Position numbers and translations under genes: made by a program
Part shown: piece after piece, positions 45,400-54,260 of the stretch
Layout: every line of letters starts with the position of its first letter
Numbering within the stretch: position 1 is the stretch's first letter
The notes under the pieces: model-generated
The model's database searches: none
Told to the model about the DNA's origin: nothing
The model's input: the letters and a program-made list of their open reading frames with translations, nothing else
DNA from: Acidovorax sp. A1169
GTDB lineage: Bacteria; Pseudomonadota; Gammaproteobacteria; Burkholderiales; Burkholderiaceae_C
NCBI RefSeq assembly: GCF_030704685.1
Contig: NZ_JAUZDX010000006.1
Location: 186,001-250,000 of the forward strand
DNA: 64,000 nucleotides
Direction of reading: 5' to 3'

Positions 45400-48357
45400 G
45401 TGAGTTCACGCATTTTCCGGTGGCATTGCCGATGGGCGGGCTGGCTGGTGGGTGCCTTTTGGTCCCTGCTGCCGGTGGGCGCCAGCACTGCTGCGCCTGC
45501 GCGCGAGGTGCGGGTGGGTGTGTATGCCAACGAGCCCACCGTGTTCATGAACCAGCATGGCCGGCCCGCGGGCATCTTCGTGGATCTGCTCAACCTGGTG
45601 GCCGAGCGCGAGCGCTGGTCCGTGCGCTATGTGCCGTGCGAGTTGCGTGCATGCCTGGATGACCTGCACAACGGCCGCCTGGACCTGGTGCCCGACGTGC
45701 CGCGCACTCTGGCGCGCGAGGCGCAATTCGATTTCACCGCACAACCCATCGTGGACACCTGGTCCGAGGTGTACCGCCAGCCGTCCTCGCCGATCCAGTC
45801 GGTGCTGGACCTGGATGGCAAGCGCGTGGCCGTGCAGCGCGGCACGGTGCAGAAGGACCATTTCATGGCCCTCACGCGCCGCTATGGGCTGCAGGTCATG
45901 GTGGTGGAGGTGGATTCGCCCGACCAGGCCTTCAGCGCCGTGGGCAGCAAGAACGCCGAGGCGGCCATCACCAGCCACCTGTTCGGCAGTGCCCGTGCGC
46001 CGGGCCACGGTCTGGTGGATTCGGGCATTGTGCTGCAGCCAGGGGGGCTGTACATCGCCAGCGGCAAGGACCGCAACCCCGACCTGCTGGCCGCCATCGA
46101 CAAGCGGGCCGCGCAGTGGCGCGATGGGTCAGATGCGTCGTATGCGCAGGTGATGCGCAGCTGGGCGGGCCGTCCGTCCGCCAGTGGCGCGGGGCGCCCT
46201 GTTCTGTGGGCCGTTGGCGCACTGCTGCTGGCAGGTGCGCTGGCGGTGCTGGCGGCCTTCGTACTGCGCCGCCGGGGGCGAGCACGCAGCCGGCACCTGT
46301 GGACCAGCGAGCACAAGCTGCGCACCATCCTCGACAGCGTGGGCGCCTTCATATACATCAAGGACGGGGAGCACCGCTACCAGTACGCCAACCAGCACAT
46401 GCTGGCGTTGCTTCCCGATGCCGCAGGCGGCCTGATCGGGCAAGACGACAGCGCGATCTTCGACGAGGCGACTGTGCGCCAATTGACGGCCAATGACCGC
46501 CTGGTGCTGGAGCGCGGCGAGCGCATCGAGGTGGAGGAAACCAACACCTTCCACGATGGTTCGGTGCGTACCTACCTGTCGGTGAAGATGCCGCTGCGCC
46601 ACAGCGACGGCCGCATCCATGCGCTGTGCGGTATTTCCACCGACATCACCGACCACCGGGGGGTCGAGGAATCGCTGCAGATCGCGGCCATCGTGTTCGA
46701 GTCGTTCGAGGGCATGGTGGTCACCGGGCCCGACCAGCGCATCATCCAGGCCAACACGTCCTACGCGCGGCTCACGGGCTACCCGGTGGAGGAACTGGTG
46801 GGCAAGACCCCGGCGCTGCTGCAGTCCGGCCGGCACGACCAGACCTTTTACCGGACGATGCAGGAGACGCTGCAGTCGGTGGGCTCCTGGCAGGGCGAGG
46901 TCTGGAACCGGCGCAAGGACGGCGAGGTGTACCCGGCCTGGATCACCGTCACCGCCGTGCGTTCGGCGCAGGGCGCCATCACGCACTACGTGGGTACCCA
47001 GACCGACATCTCCAGCCGCAAGGCGGCCGAGGACGAGATCCGCCTGCTGGCTTTCTACGACCCGCTTACCGGCCTGCCCAACCGGCGGTTGATGGCCGAC
47101 CGGCTGCAGCACAGCCTGGCGGCCAGCGCCCGCACGGGTACCGGTGGTGCGCTGCTGTTCGTGGACATGGACAACTTCAAGGACCTGAACGACACCCAGG
47201 GCCATGAGATCGGCGACCAACTGCTGTGCCAGGTGGCGGCGCGCCTGGGCGGCTGCGTGCGCAACGGCGACACGGTGGCGCGCCTGGGCGGGGACGAGTT
47301 CGTGTTGCTGCTGGAGGGCCTGAGCGCGCTGCCGCACGAGGCGGCCTCGCAGGCCGAGATGGTGGGCCGCAAGGTGCTGCATGCGCTGGGGCAAAGCTAC
47401 CAGCTGGGCGGCCATGCGCACCACAGCTCGTGCAGCATCGGCGTGACCTTGTATGCCGACCCGCACACCACGGTGGACGAGCTGCTCAAGCGCGGCGACA
47501 TGGCCATGTACCAGGCCAAGGGGGCAGGGCGCAACACCCTGCGCTTCTTCGACCCCCGCACCCAGGCCGCCGTCACGGCGCGCACCGCGCTTGAGGCGGG
47601 CTTGCGGGAGGCGCTGCGCGAGGGCCAGTTCCTGCTGCACTACCAGCCGCAGATCGGTCAGTCGGAGGGGCTGGTGGGTGCCGAGGCCTTGCTGCGCTGG
47701 GAGCACCCGCAGCGCGGCCTGGTGTCGCCGGCCGAGTTCATCCCCGTGGCCGAGGCCTGCGGCCTCATCGTGCCCCTGGGCGCCTGGATCCTGCGCGCGG
47801 CCTGCCTGCAACTGGTGGAATGGGCGCGCAACCCGGCCTCGGCCCACTGGACGCTGGCCGTGAACGTGAGTGCGCTGCAGTTCAGGCACCCGCACTTCGT
47901 GGAAGAGGTGGTGGAGGTCCTCAAGAGCACGGGCGCCAACCCGGTGCGCCTGAAGCTGGAGCTGACCGAGTCGCTGCTGCTCGATGATGTGGAGGACATC
48001 ATTCGCCGCATGACCACGTTGCGCGCCCTGGGCGTGCGCTTTTCGCTTGACGACTTCGGCACGGGCTATTCGTCGCTCAGCTACCTCAAGCGCCTGCCGC
48101 TGGACCAGCTCAAGATCGACCAGAGCTTTGTGCGCGACCTGCTTACCGACCCCAACGACGCCGCCATCGCCCGCACCATCGTCAACCTGGCCCACAGCCT
48201 GGACCTGGGCGTGATCGCCGAAGGGGTGGAAACCCCCGAGCAGCGCGACATGCTGGCCAGCGTGGGCTGCCTGCACTGGCAGGGCTACCTGTTCGGGCGG
48301 CCGGCGCCGGCCAGTGCCTTGTTGCGCATCGCAGAGCAGGTGGCCCTGCAGCCGTGA
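45400..48357 (+). CDS. Periplasmic-sensor PAS-PAS-GGDEF-EAL protein
   Basis: 985 residues. Order: signal anchor, periplasmic SBP_bac_3-type solute-binding domain (REVRVGVYANEPTVFMNQHG, LDGKRVAVQRGTVQKD), membrane helix (about 270-293), PAS (about 305-425), PAS (about 430-550), GGDEF (about 555-715) and EAL (about 735-980). GGDEF is intact at 630-634 with an inhibition site R621-N-G-D624 five residues before it. EAL is intact (Glu about 762, LDDFGTGYSSLSYL, IAEGVET). Both activities are possible. I prefer GTG at 45400, with GGGGA 9 bases upstream, over TTG at 45391. Confidence 0.92.
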   Translation: MSSRIFRWHCRWAGWLVGAFWSLLPVGASTAAPAREVRVGVYANEPTVFMNQHGRPAGIFVDLLNLVAERERWSVRYVPCELRACLDDLHNGRLDLVPDVPRTLAREAQFDFTAQPIVDTWSEVYRQPSSPIQSVLDLDGKRVAVQRGTVQKDHFMALTRRYGLQVMVVEVDSPDQAFSAVGSKNAEAAITSHLFGSARAPGHGLVDSGIVLQPGGLYIASGKDRNPDLLAAIDKRAAQWRDGSDASYAQVMRSWAGRPSASGAGRPVLWAVGALLLAGALAVLAAFVLRRRGRARSRHLWTSEHKLRTILDSVGAFIYIKDGEHRYQYANQHMLALLPDAAGGLIGQDDSAIFDEATVRQLTANDRLVLERGERIEVEETNTFHDGSVRTYLSVKMPLRHSDGRIHALCGISTDITDHRGVEESLQIAAIVFESFEGMVVTGPDQRIIQANTSYARLTGYPVEELVGKTPALLQSGRHDQTFYRTMQETLQSVGSWQGEVWNRRKDGEVYPAWITVTAVRSAQGAITHYVGTQTDISSRKAAEDEIRLLAFYDPLTGLPNRRLMADRLQHSLAASARTGTGGALLFVDMDNFKDLNDTQGHEIGDQLLCQVAARLGGCVRNGDTVARLGGDEFVLLLEGLSALPHEAASQAEMVGRKVLHALGQSYQLGGHAHHSSCSIGVTLYADPHTTVDELLKRGDMAMYQAKGAGRNTLRFFDPRTQAAVTARTALEAGLREALREGQFLLHYQPQIGQSEGLVGAEALLRWEHPQRGLVSPAEFIPVAEACGLIVPLGAWILRAACLQLVEWARNPASAHWTLAVNVSALQFRHPHFVEEVVEVLKSTGANPVRLKLELTESLLLDDVEDIIRRMTTLRALGVRFSLDDFGTGYSSLSYLKRLPLDQLKIDQSFVRDLLTDPNDAAIARTIVNLAHSLDLGVIAEGVETPEQRDMLASVGCLHWQGYLFGRPAPASALLRIAEQVALQP

Positions 48358-48492
48358 AGGCGCCTGGGGAGTTGGGGCAGGCCTTCAGCCGGGCTGGCGC
48401 CGTTTGACCTGCATCACCCCTTGGCTGCACGGCACTGCGGGGCGTGGCCTGGGCCCGGCAGTCCCTTGCGTTAAGCCTTATGCTCGGCGGCC

Positions 48493-49257
48493 ATGGCACA
48501 AGTCACTTTCTCACCTCCTTTTACCGCGCCCTCAGAGACTGCGAATCAACTGCGCAGCGCCGGCTTTGCCGTGCTGTCGCCCGCCGATGTGGCGGCCTGG
48601 ATGGGTTGCCCGCTCTCTGACCTGCTGGAACTCAACGCCGACTGGGCGGCCCTGCCGCCCGACGATTTCCTGAAGGACGGCGGGCGCTACCGCCGCCGGC
48701 GCCACGCCTGCTTCATGGTGCAGGATGGGCAGGCGCAGCAGGTGCCGCACCGCGCGCACTGGCAGCCGGTGGAATACAACGCCCTGCACGGCGGCATGGA
48801 GCGCTGGTTTGCGCCCATGGAGCCGGCCACGGTGGCGCTGCCCGTGTGGTCGCAGCTGCTGGCTGCGCTGGCCCGCGTCTCCGACGCCGTGTTTGCCGCA
48901 CAGGGCAAGGCGCCACAGCCCTGGTTCGTGGAGGCGCACCAGTTCCGCATCGACACCGAAGGCGGCATCGGCCGGCCCACGCCCGAAGGCGCGCACCGCG
49001 ACGGCGTGGACCTGGTTGCGGTTTTTCTGGTGGGGCGCGAGGGCATCAAGGGCGGCGAGACCCGCGTGTTCGAGGCCAACGGCCCGGGCGGCCAGCGCTT
49101 CACGCTCACCGAGCCGTGGTCCCTGCTGCTGCTGGACGATGCGCGCATGATCCACGAATCCACCCCCATCCAGCCCGTGGCCCCCGGTGGCTACCGCGAC
49201 ACGCTGGTGGTCACCTGCCGGCGCGGCGCGTTCCAGGGGGCGGACGTGGTGGGATAG
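48493..49257 (+). CDS. 2OG-Fe(II) dioxygenase family protein
   Basis: 254 residues. The 2OG-Fe_Oxy_2 family (which includes L-isoleucine dioxygenase) is suggested by HRDGVDLVAVFLVGR near residue 173 (HxD iron ligands), GGETRVFEANG, and MIHESTPI near 220 with the distal His, followed by the 2OG-binding Arg (GYRDTLVVTCRR). It likely hydroxylates a free amino acid or similar. TATGCT with an 8-base gap precedes the ATG, again a leaderless-like start. Confidence 0.82.
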   Translation: MAQVTFSPPFTAPSETANQLRSAGFAVLSPADVAAWMGCPLSDLLELNADWAALPPDDFLKDGGRYRRRRHACFMVQDGQAQQVPHRAHWQPVEYNALHGGMERWFAPMEPATVALPVWSQLLAALARVSDAVFAAQGKAPQPWFVEAHQFRIDTEGGIGRPTPEGAHRDGVDLVAVFLVGREGIKGGETRVFEANGPGGQRFTLTEPWSLLLLDDARMIHESTPIQPVAPGGYRDTLVVTCRRGAFQGADVVG

Positions 49258-49342
49258 GGGTCACCATCCTTGTCGGTGGGGGCGCGGGCGTAGGACAAGG
49301 CGTCGTCTTGCTGCAGAAATCGCTGGATCGACCGCCCGCCGT

Positions 49343-49356
49343 TTGATGCGCATCAA
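49343..49356. promoter_or_regulatory. FNR/ANR-type box TTGATGCGCATCAA
   Basis: Perfect match to TTGAT-N4-ATCAA. Class II activation would put the transcript start near 49391, upstream of the repeat element and 192 bp before uspA. Confidence 0.7.
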
Positions 49357-49434
49357 GATGCGATGTATGGTGTGGGTTCACACTGTCCTTCATCGCATCG
49401 CAGGCGGCACCCGGGACCGGGGGATTGGTGGTTC

Positions 49435-49539
49435 ATACGGATTTGCATTCAATCGTATAACTAGGCGGTAAGCCGCAGACAGTGCTGTAGCACGGCAAGG
49501 CGAACCAACGAAGTTATACGGTTGAAGGAAAATCCGTAT
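49435..49539. repeat. Structured palindromic repeat, copy 1
   Basis: 28-bp imperfect inverted arms (49435-49462 and 49512-49539, starting ATACGGATTT and ending AATCCGTAT) around a core CTAGGCG...CGCAGACA, hairpin GTGCT/AGCAC, CGGCAAG, AACGA. The core recurs in copy 2 at 50092-50201 while the arms do not. Confidence 0.8.
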
Positions 49540-49582
49540 CAGGGCCTCGCCGAAGGTGCATTCAACACAAGGAGAAGACGCC

Positions 49583-50020
49583 ATGTTCAAGCACATTCTG
49601 GTTCCCATCGATGGCTCCGACATCGCCACGCTGGCGGTGTCCAAGGCGGCAGAGCTGGCCAAGACCTTTGGCAGCGCCGTGACCGCCCTGTACGTGGTGG
49701 ACCCGTATCCGTTCACCGGCGTCGGTGCCGATTTCGCCTATGGCCAGGCCCAGTACCTGAGCGCTGCCACGGCCGAGGCGAATACGGCACTGGACGCTGC
49801 TCGCACGGCCCTCACGGCGGCGGGCGTGCAGGTGACCACGGTGGTGGGCGAGGGCCATACCGTGCACGACGGCATCGTGAGCGCCGTGCTGAGCACGGGC
49901 GCCGACCTCATCGTCATGGGCTCGCACGGCCGCCGCGGGCTTGAAAAACTGGTGCTGGGCAGCGTCACCCAGCGCGTGCTGGGCGCGGTGCATGTGCCGG
50001 TGCTGGTCGTGAGGACTTGA
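49583..50020 (+). CDS. Universal stress protein UspA family
   Basis: 145 residues, single Usp domain: MFKHILVPIDGSDIATLAVS at the start and ATP-binding GSHGRRGLEKLVLGSVTQRV near residue 113. Cytoplasmic stress or anaerobic-survival protein. An AAGGAG site lies 9-14 bases before the ATG. An FNR-type box upstream and repeat elements on both sides suggest oxygen control and possible mRNA structuring. Confidence 0.93.
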   Translation: MFKHILVPIDGSDIATLAVSKAAELAKTFGSAVTALYVVDPYPFTGVGADFAYGQAQYLSAATAEANTALDAARTALTAAGVQVTTVVGEGHTVHDGIVSAVLSTGADLIVMGSHGRRGLEKLVLGSVTQRVLGAVHVPVLVVRT

Positions 50021-50046
50021 TCGCGCACCCTTTTAGCTTTTGAATG

Positions 50047-50076
50047 AAAAATGGCTCCCGAGGGAGCCATTTTCTT
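50047..50076. terminator. Bidirectional terminator after uspA
   Basis: AAATGGCTCC/GGAGCCATTTT with a CGAG loop. A very similar hairpin follows intact tctC at 54368-54398, so it may originally have belonged to the tctC copy. Confidence 0.85.
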
Positions 50077-50091
50077 TGGTGAAATGCTTCG

Positions 50092-50201
50092 GGAGTCGCT
50101 ACAAGCTCAGCGCAGCGGTCCTGGCTAGGCGTTTCGTCGCAGACAGTACTGAAAGTACGGCAAGACGGAACAACGACGCCAGGAGAGCTTTTAGCGGCTC
50201 C
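50092..50201. repeat. Structured palindromic repeat, copy 2
   Basis: Outer arms 50092-50108 and 50185-50201 (15 of 17 complementary), inner arms TCCTGGC/GCCAGGA, core CTAGGCG...CGCAGACA, hairpin GTACT/AGTAC, CGGCAAG, AACGA. It ends 7 bp before the stop of the decayed tctC copy. Confidence 0.8.
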
Positions 50202-50208
50202 TATCCCA

Positions 50209-50650
50209 TCACTCGATTTTGGTGCCGGAGGCTTCCACTATGCCCTTCCATTTGGCGTAATCGTTTTTCATCAAGGTACCGAACTGCGCAGCCGACGTGG
50301 CTTCGGGCTCGGCGCCCTGGGCCTGGATGGCGGCCTTCATGTCGGCGGTGGCCAGCAGCTTGTTGATCTCGGCGTTGAGTGCCGCGACCACGCTGGCGGG
50401 GGTGCCTGCGGGTGCGAACACGCCGTACCAGGTGCTCACGTCAAAGTCCTTGAAACCCGATTCGGCCACGGCGATCACGTCGGCCATGGTCTTGTACTTG
50501 GAGTTGGCGCTGGTGGCGATGACCACGGGCGTGTAGGCCACGTGGGCCACGGCGGTCAGGTCCTTGGTTGGGTCCCAGGGCAGCTTCTTGTACAGCCAGG
50601 GGCCGATGACCACGCTGTCCTTCTGGCCCATCACGATGGCCAGCCCTTCA
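50209..50650 (-). pseudogene. Decayed duplicate of the tctC-type binding protein gene
   Basis: The C-terminal part is nearly identical to the protein at 54416-55399 (both contain GPWLYK, then LPWDPTKDLTAVAHVAYTPV, and MKAAIQAQGAEPEA). The N-terminal about 90 residues including the signal peptide are missing. About 93 codons are deleted in frame between ADVIA and VAESGF, removing much of the ligand-binding core. It cannot encode a working exported binding protein. Confidence 0.85.
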
Positions 50651-50679
50651 CGCCGTAGGCCGGCACCCTGTCTCCAGGC

Positions 50680-50708
50680 AGCCCCTTGCCGGGCCATGGC
50701 AAGGGGCT
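50680..50708. repeat. Perfect 11-bp inverted repeat, seven-base loop
   Basis: AGCCCCTTGCC (50680-50690) and GGCAAGGGGCT (50698-50708). No T-run on either side. It lies near the 5' end of the tctC remnant and may mark a rearrangement border. Confidence 0.5.
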
Positions 50709-50783
50709 GGGCAATGTGCGCTCACGCGTACAAGCTATTTTTAACTAGGGGATTTCGCCACGACACTCAACCATCCGATTGCC

Positions 50784-52034
50784 TTGTCCACCCGCCACAC
50801 CTTTGCTGCTATGGGCTGCCTGCTGCTGACTGCGGGCGCCTCTGCCAACGCCGCCGTGTGCCGCGTGAGCAGCACCGGCTCCGAGGCCGGCGACGGCAGC
50901 ACTTGGGCTGCGGCCACGCTGCGGCAGACCGCGCTGGCCAGGCCCGGCTGCGATGAGATCTGGGTCCGGCAGGGTCCCTACAAGCCCACCGCTGGCGCAG
51001 ACCGCACCATCGCATTCGCCATCAACCGCCCGCTCAAACTGTATGGCGACTTTGCCGGCACCGAGACCACGCTGGACCAGCGCAGCGCCGACAGCCGCCT
51101 CAAGGTGCTCTCGGGCGACATCGGCACGCCAGTGGTCAGCGCCGACAACAGCCACCATGTGGTCGTGATCGGCGGCCTCGGCAACGCGGCCGGAACGGCT
51201 GCAGGCATCTACCAGCCTGCTGACACGGTGATGGATGGGCTGAGCATCGTCCACGGCCGGGAAGACGCTGCCAGCCACGCCAGCGGCGCCGGCCTGCATT
51301 GCAACGGCGCGGGCAAGGGCCAGGTGTGCAGCCCCACCATTGCCAACGTCACCTTCCGCGGCAACGGGGCGCGCGACAATGGCGGTGCGCTGTACTCGCA
51401 TGGCGCGGCTGGCGGCGTCAGCAGTCCCAGCATCACGCAGTCCACCTTCATCGGCAACGCGGTGGACGGCTACGGCGGCGCCATCGCCAGCTTCGGCCAC
51501 ACCGGCTCCAGCAGCCCCTCCATCGCGCAGTCGAAGTACATCGGCAACGCCTCGGGAGGCTACGGCGGTGCCGTCGCCAGCTATGGCAACGCCGGCACCA
51601 GCAGCCCGCGCATCACGCAGGCCACCTTCAGCGGCTATTCGTCCGGCGCCTATGGCGGCGCCATTGCCAGCTTGTCCAATTGCAGCGCTGGCGTGAGCCG
51701 CCTGGTGATCAGCCAGTCCACGCTGATCGGCAAAGCGTCCGAAGGCTACGGCGGCGCGCTGTCATCGCTCCACTTCGCGGGCGACGCGGGCCAGGTAGAG
51801 GTGGTGTTCTCCGTCATCTGGGGCAACATCTCCGTGCACAGCCAGCCGCTGGACACCCTCTACAACGGCAAGGCCATCGTGCAGGCCAGCATCCTGCAAG
51901 GCGGCTGCGCGGCCGGCCCCGACTGCGTGGGCGTGATCAACGCCGATCCCTCCCCCGGCAGCACCATGGCCGAGTGCGGCAACGGCAATCAGGCCCTGGT
52001 GCTGCTGCCAAGGACGCAGGCTGCGCTGCCCTGA
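50784..52034 (+). CDS. Secreted beta-helix protein with Pmp-like repeats
   Basis: 416 residues. Signal peptide (FAAMGCLLLTAGASANA). The middle is a right-handed beta-helix of the pectin-lyase/Pmp kind with 30-residue repeats: ITQSTFIGNAVDGYGGAIAS, IAQSKYIGNASGGYGGAVAS, ITQATFSGYSSGAYGGAIAS and a fourth unit, after an N-terminal GDGSTWAAATLRQTALA module. No autotransporter barrel or anchor is seen, so it is either released or bound by another factor. It starts with TTG at 50784; no ATG upstream is in frame. Function unknown; adhesin or polysaccharide binding is possible. Confidence 0.7.
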   Translation: MSTRHTFAAMGCLLLTAGASANAAVCRVSSTGSEAGDGSTWAAATLRQTALARPGCDEIWVRQGPYKPTAGADRTIAFAINRPLKLYGDFAGTETTLDQRSADSRLKVLSGDIGTPVVSADNSHHVVVIGGLGNAAGTAAGIYQPADTVMDGLSIVHGREDAASHASGAGLHCNGAGKGQVCSPTIANVTFRGNGARDNGGALYSHGAAGGVSSPSITQSTFIGNAVDGYGGAIASFGHTGSSSPSIAQSKYIGNASGGYGGAVASYGNAGTSSPRITQATFSGYSSGAYGGAIASLSNCSAGVSRLVISQSTLIGKASEGYGGALSSLHFAGDAGQVEVVFSVIWGNISVHSQPLDTLYNGKAIVQASILQGGCAAGPDCVGVINADPSPGSTMAECGNGNQALVLLPRTQAALP

Positions 52035-52142
52035 TACCGAGTTGCCTACAACCTTTCAAGGTCGTTGGGTCAGCCTGTAGCGCCAAAGCCCGATGTGAGG
52101 CTGCCTGACTGGTCCGCGAGGAGGCCGCCGGCTCCGCCGTGA

Positions 52143-54200
52143 CTATTCGTTCGTGGCCGCCAACACCTCGGGCAGGTCGGTCAAGCCGGCCAGAACCTTG
52201 GCGATACCGTCCTGGCGCAGCGTGGTCATGCCGGATGCCCTGGCATCGGCCTGCAGCACGGCCGCACTCTCGCGGTGGCGCACGTGGGCGCGCACGGCCT
52301 CATCGGCAAGCATCAGTTCGTGGATGCCCAGCCGACCGTGGTAGCCATGCCCGTCGCAACGGTCGCAGCCATGGCGTCGATACAGCGTGACGCGCCCGTT
52401 GGCGCTGGCGTGGCGCTGGCGCCAGTTTGACACCAGCGAGGCGCGCCGATTGGCATCGGCTGCAGCGCTGGCGCCGAGGTATTGGCAGGCGAGATCGTCT
52501 AGTTCGCCATCCGTCGCCAGGTGAGGCTCGCGGCAGTGCAGGCACAGTCGCCGCACCAGCCGCTGCGCAAGGATGGCCAGCAAGGAGTCGGAGAAGTTGA
52601 ACGGGTCCAGCCCAATCTCCAGCAGACGCGTGATGCTCTCGGGCGCCGAATTGGTGTGCAGCGTGGACAGGACCAGATGGCCGGTGAGCGAGGCTTCGAT
52701 GGCGATGCGCGCAGTCTCTTCATCGCGCATCTCGCCGATCATGATCACGTCGGGGTCTGCGCGTAGGAAGGTGCGCATGGCGTTGGCAAAGGTCCAGCCG
52801 ATGCGCGGATTCATCTGCACCTGGCGCAGGCCGTCCTGCGTGATCTCGATCGGGTCTTCGGCCGTCCATATCTTGCGGCCGTCGGTGTTGAGGTCGCGCA
52901 GCACCGAGTGCAGCGTGGTGGTCTTGCCGCAGCCGGTGGGCCCGCAGATGAGGATCAGGCCATAGGGCTTGGCTGATGCGACGCGCAGCAACCTCAGGTT
53001 GTCAGGGCTGAGGTCGATGCCGTCCAGCGGTATGGGTTTGAGCCCGCTCAGCAGACGCAACACCACGTCTTCAAGCCCGCGCGATGTGGGCACGGTGACT
53101 ACACGCAATTCGACGTGCGGGCCGCCAAACCGGGAGAAGTCGATCTTGCCATCCTGCGGCTTGCGGTGCTCGGCAATGTCGAGGTCAGCCATGATCTTGA
53201 TGCGCGCCACCACCGCAAAGCGCAGTTGCGGCGGCAGGTCGATCAATGGAACAAGTTCTCCATCGATGCGCAGGCGCACGCGCACCTGGCGTGGGGCGAC
53301 AGCGGTCTCGATGTGAATGTCGGATGCGCGGCGGGCGATGGCATCCTGGATAATGGAATTGATCATTCGCACCAGGGTGTTGTCTGACTCCGAGACCACA
53401 TCGGCATCATGCGTGCTGGTGGCATCCGCCGCCTCGCGCAGCTCGGTGGCAAGGGACTCCACCGAGGTCGACTTGCCGTCGCGTTGTGCTTCCCTGGAAA
53501 GGCGCGCTCCGTCGGCATGGGGTGCCGAATACGCACGGTGGATGGCGGGCATCAGCGTGCCGGGCACTGCCATCACCGCTACCACGCGGCGCTGCGTGAG
53601 AAAGCGCAGTTCGTCAAGCAAGGCCTTGTCCCAGGGGTCGGCCAGCAGCAGCACCAGGGCATCGTCGCGAAGCAGGAGCGGCAGCACCGACTCACGCTCG
53701 GCTACCGCGCGCGGGATCAGTGTCAGCGCTTCGGGTTCGCAAATAAGATCGCGCGGGTCGATGACCCGCACCCCCATCCATTGGGCCAGCGCCATGCGCA
53801 ATTGCACCTCCGACAAGGCCCCCAGGGTGACCAGAATCTGCCCCAGCAACCGGTGCTTTCCCGGCTGGCGTTGAAGGTCGAGTGCGCGGTGCAGGGTGTC
53901 TCCATCGATCAGCCCACTCAGGCGAAGCGCCTCGCCCAGGCGAGATGCGCTTTCGACCCTGGGGCGGGCCGACTGCAGCAAGGCCCACAGGGCTTCTGGG
54001 TTGGCGGGCTGCGCGTGTGCTTCGGCTTGGGCCTCGGGCAGCAGATCGGGACATGTCGGACGCCCATCGGATTCGGCGTCGCAAGACGGTTGCAGCTGGA
54101 CTGCCAAGAAGCTCTGCCTGCCGGCCATTCCTGTGCGTGATTCGTATGTCCCGGGCAATGGCGGCTGCGCGTCGGGCGTTGAAAATTGCGAAGGGGTCAT
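52143..54200 (-). CDS. Orphan GspE/PilB-type secretion or pilus ATPase
   Basis: 685 residues. An N-terminal MshEN/T2SSE-N domain (LGQILVTLGALSEVQLRMAL, AVAERESVLPLLLRDDALVL) precedes the ATPase: RASDIHIE, Walker A GPTGCGKTTT, Asp box EDPIEI, Walker B DVIMIGEMRDEETARIA, His box LSTLHTNSAP and a zinc CLHC...CDRC pair. No other gsp or pil structural genes lie nearby. The start is uncertain: ATG at 54200 is used, TTG at 54227 is possible. A perfect FNR-type box (54261-54274) is placed for class II activation. Confidence 0.88.
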   Translation of the reverse strand: MTPSQFSTPDAQPPLPGTYESRTGMAGRQSFLAVQLQPSCDAESDGRPTCPDLLPEAQAEAHAQPANPEALWALLQSARPRVESASRLGEALRLSGLIDGDTLHRALDLQRQPGKHRLLGQILVTLGALSEVQLRMALAQWMGVRVIDPRDLICEPEALTLIPRAVAERESVLPLLLRDDALVLLLADPWDKALLDELRFLTQRRVVAVMAVPGTLMPAIHRAYSAPHADGARLSREAQRDGKSTSVESLATELREAADATSTHDADVVSESDNTLVRMINSIIQDAIARRASDIHIETAVAPRQVRVRLRIDGELVPLIDLPPQLRFAVVARIKIMADLDIAEHRKPQDGKIDFSRFGGPHVELRVVTVPTSRGLEDVVLRLLSGLKPIPLDGIDLSPDNLRLLRVASAKPYGLILICGPTGCGKTTTLHSVLRDLNTDGRKIWTAEDPIEITQDGLRQVQMNPRIGWTFANAMRTFLRADPDVIMIGEMRDEETARIAIEASLTGHLVLSTLHTNSAPESITRLLEIGLDPFNFSDSLLAILAQRLVRRLCLHCREPHLATDGELDDLACQYLGASAAADANRRASLVSNWRQRHASANGRVTLYRRHGCDRCDGHGYHGRLGIHELMLADEAVRAHVRHRESAAVLQADARASGMTTLRQDGIAKVLAGLTDLPEVLAATNE

Positions 54201-54260
54201 GTGCTGGGCGGGGCCGGGAGCGTTCAATTCCTCAGCTTAGCGACTCCCCTTCCTGCCGAC

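Larger units (their letters stand above)
49258..49582. other. 325-bp region upstream of uspA with FNR box and structured repeat
   Basis: No gene seen. It contains a perfect FNR-type box (49343-49356), a 105-bp palindromic repeat element (49435-49539) and the uspA ribosome site (AAGGAG near 49569). Confidence 0.7.

Noticed and set aside
46129-48276. 715-codon minus-strand frame
   Set aside because: Antisense to the intact GGDEF-EAL gene; composition typical of an antisense shadow.
50209-50697. Reading the tctC remnant as a functional small protein
   Set aside because: It lacks signal peptide and about 93 codons of the binding core; the N-terminal stretch matches nothing in the intact copy.
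50680-50708. Perfect hairpin as a terminator
   Set aside because: No T-run on either strand; kept only as an inverted repeat.
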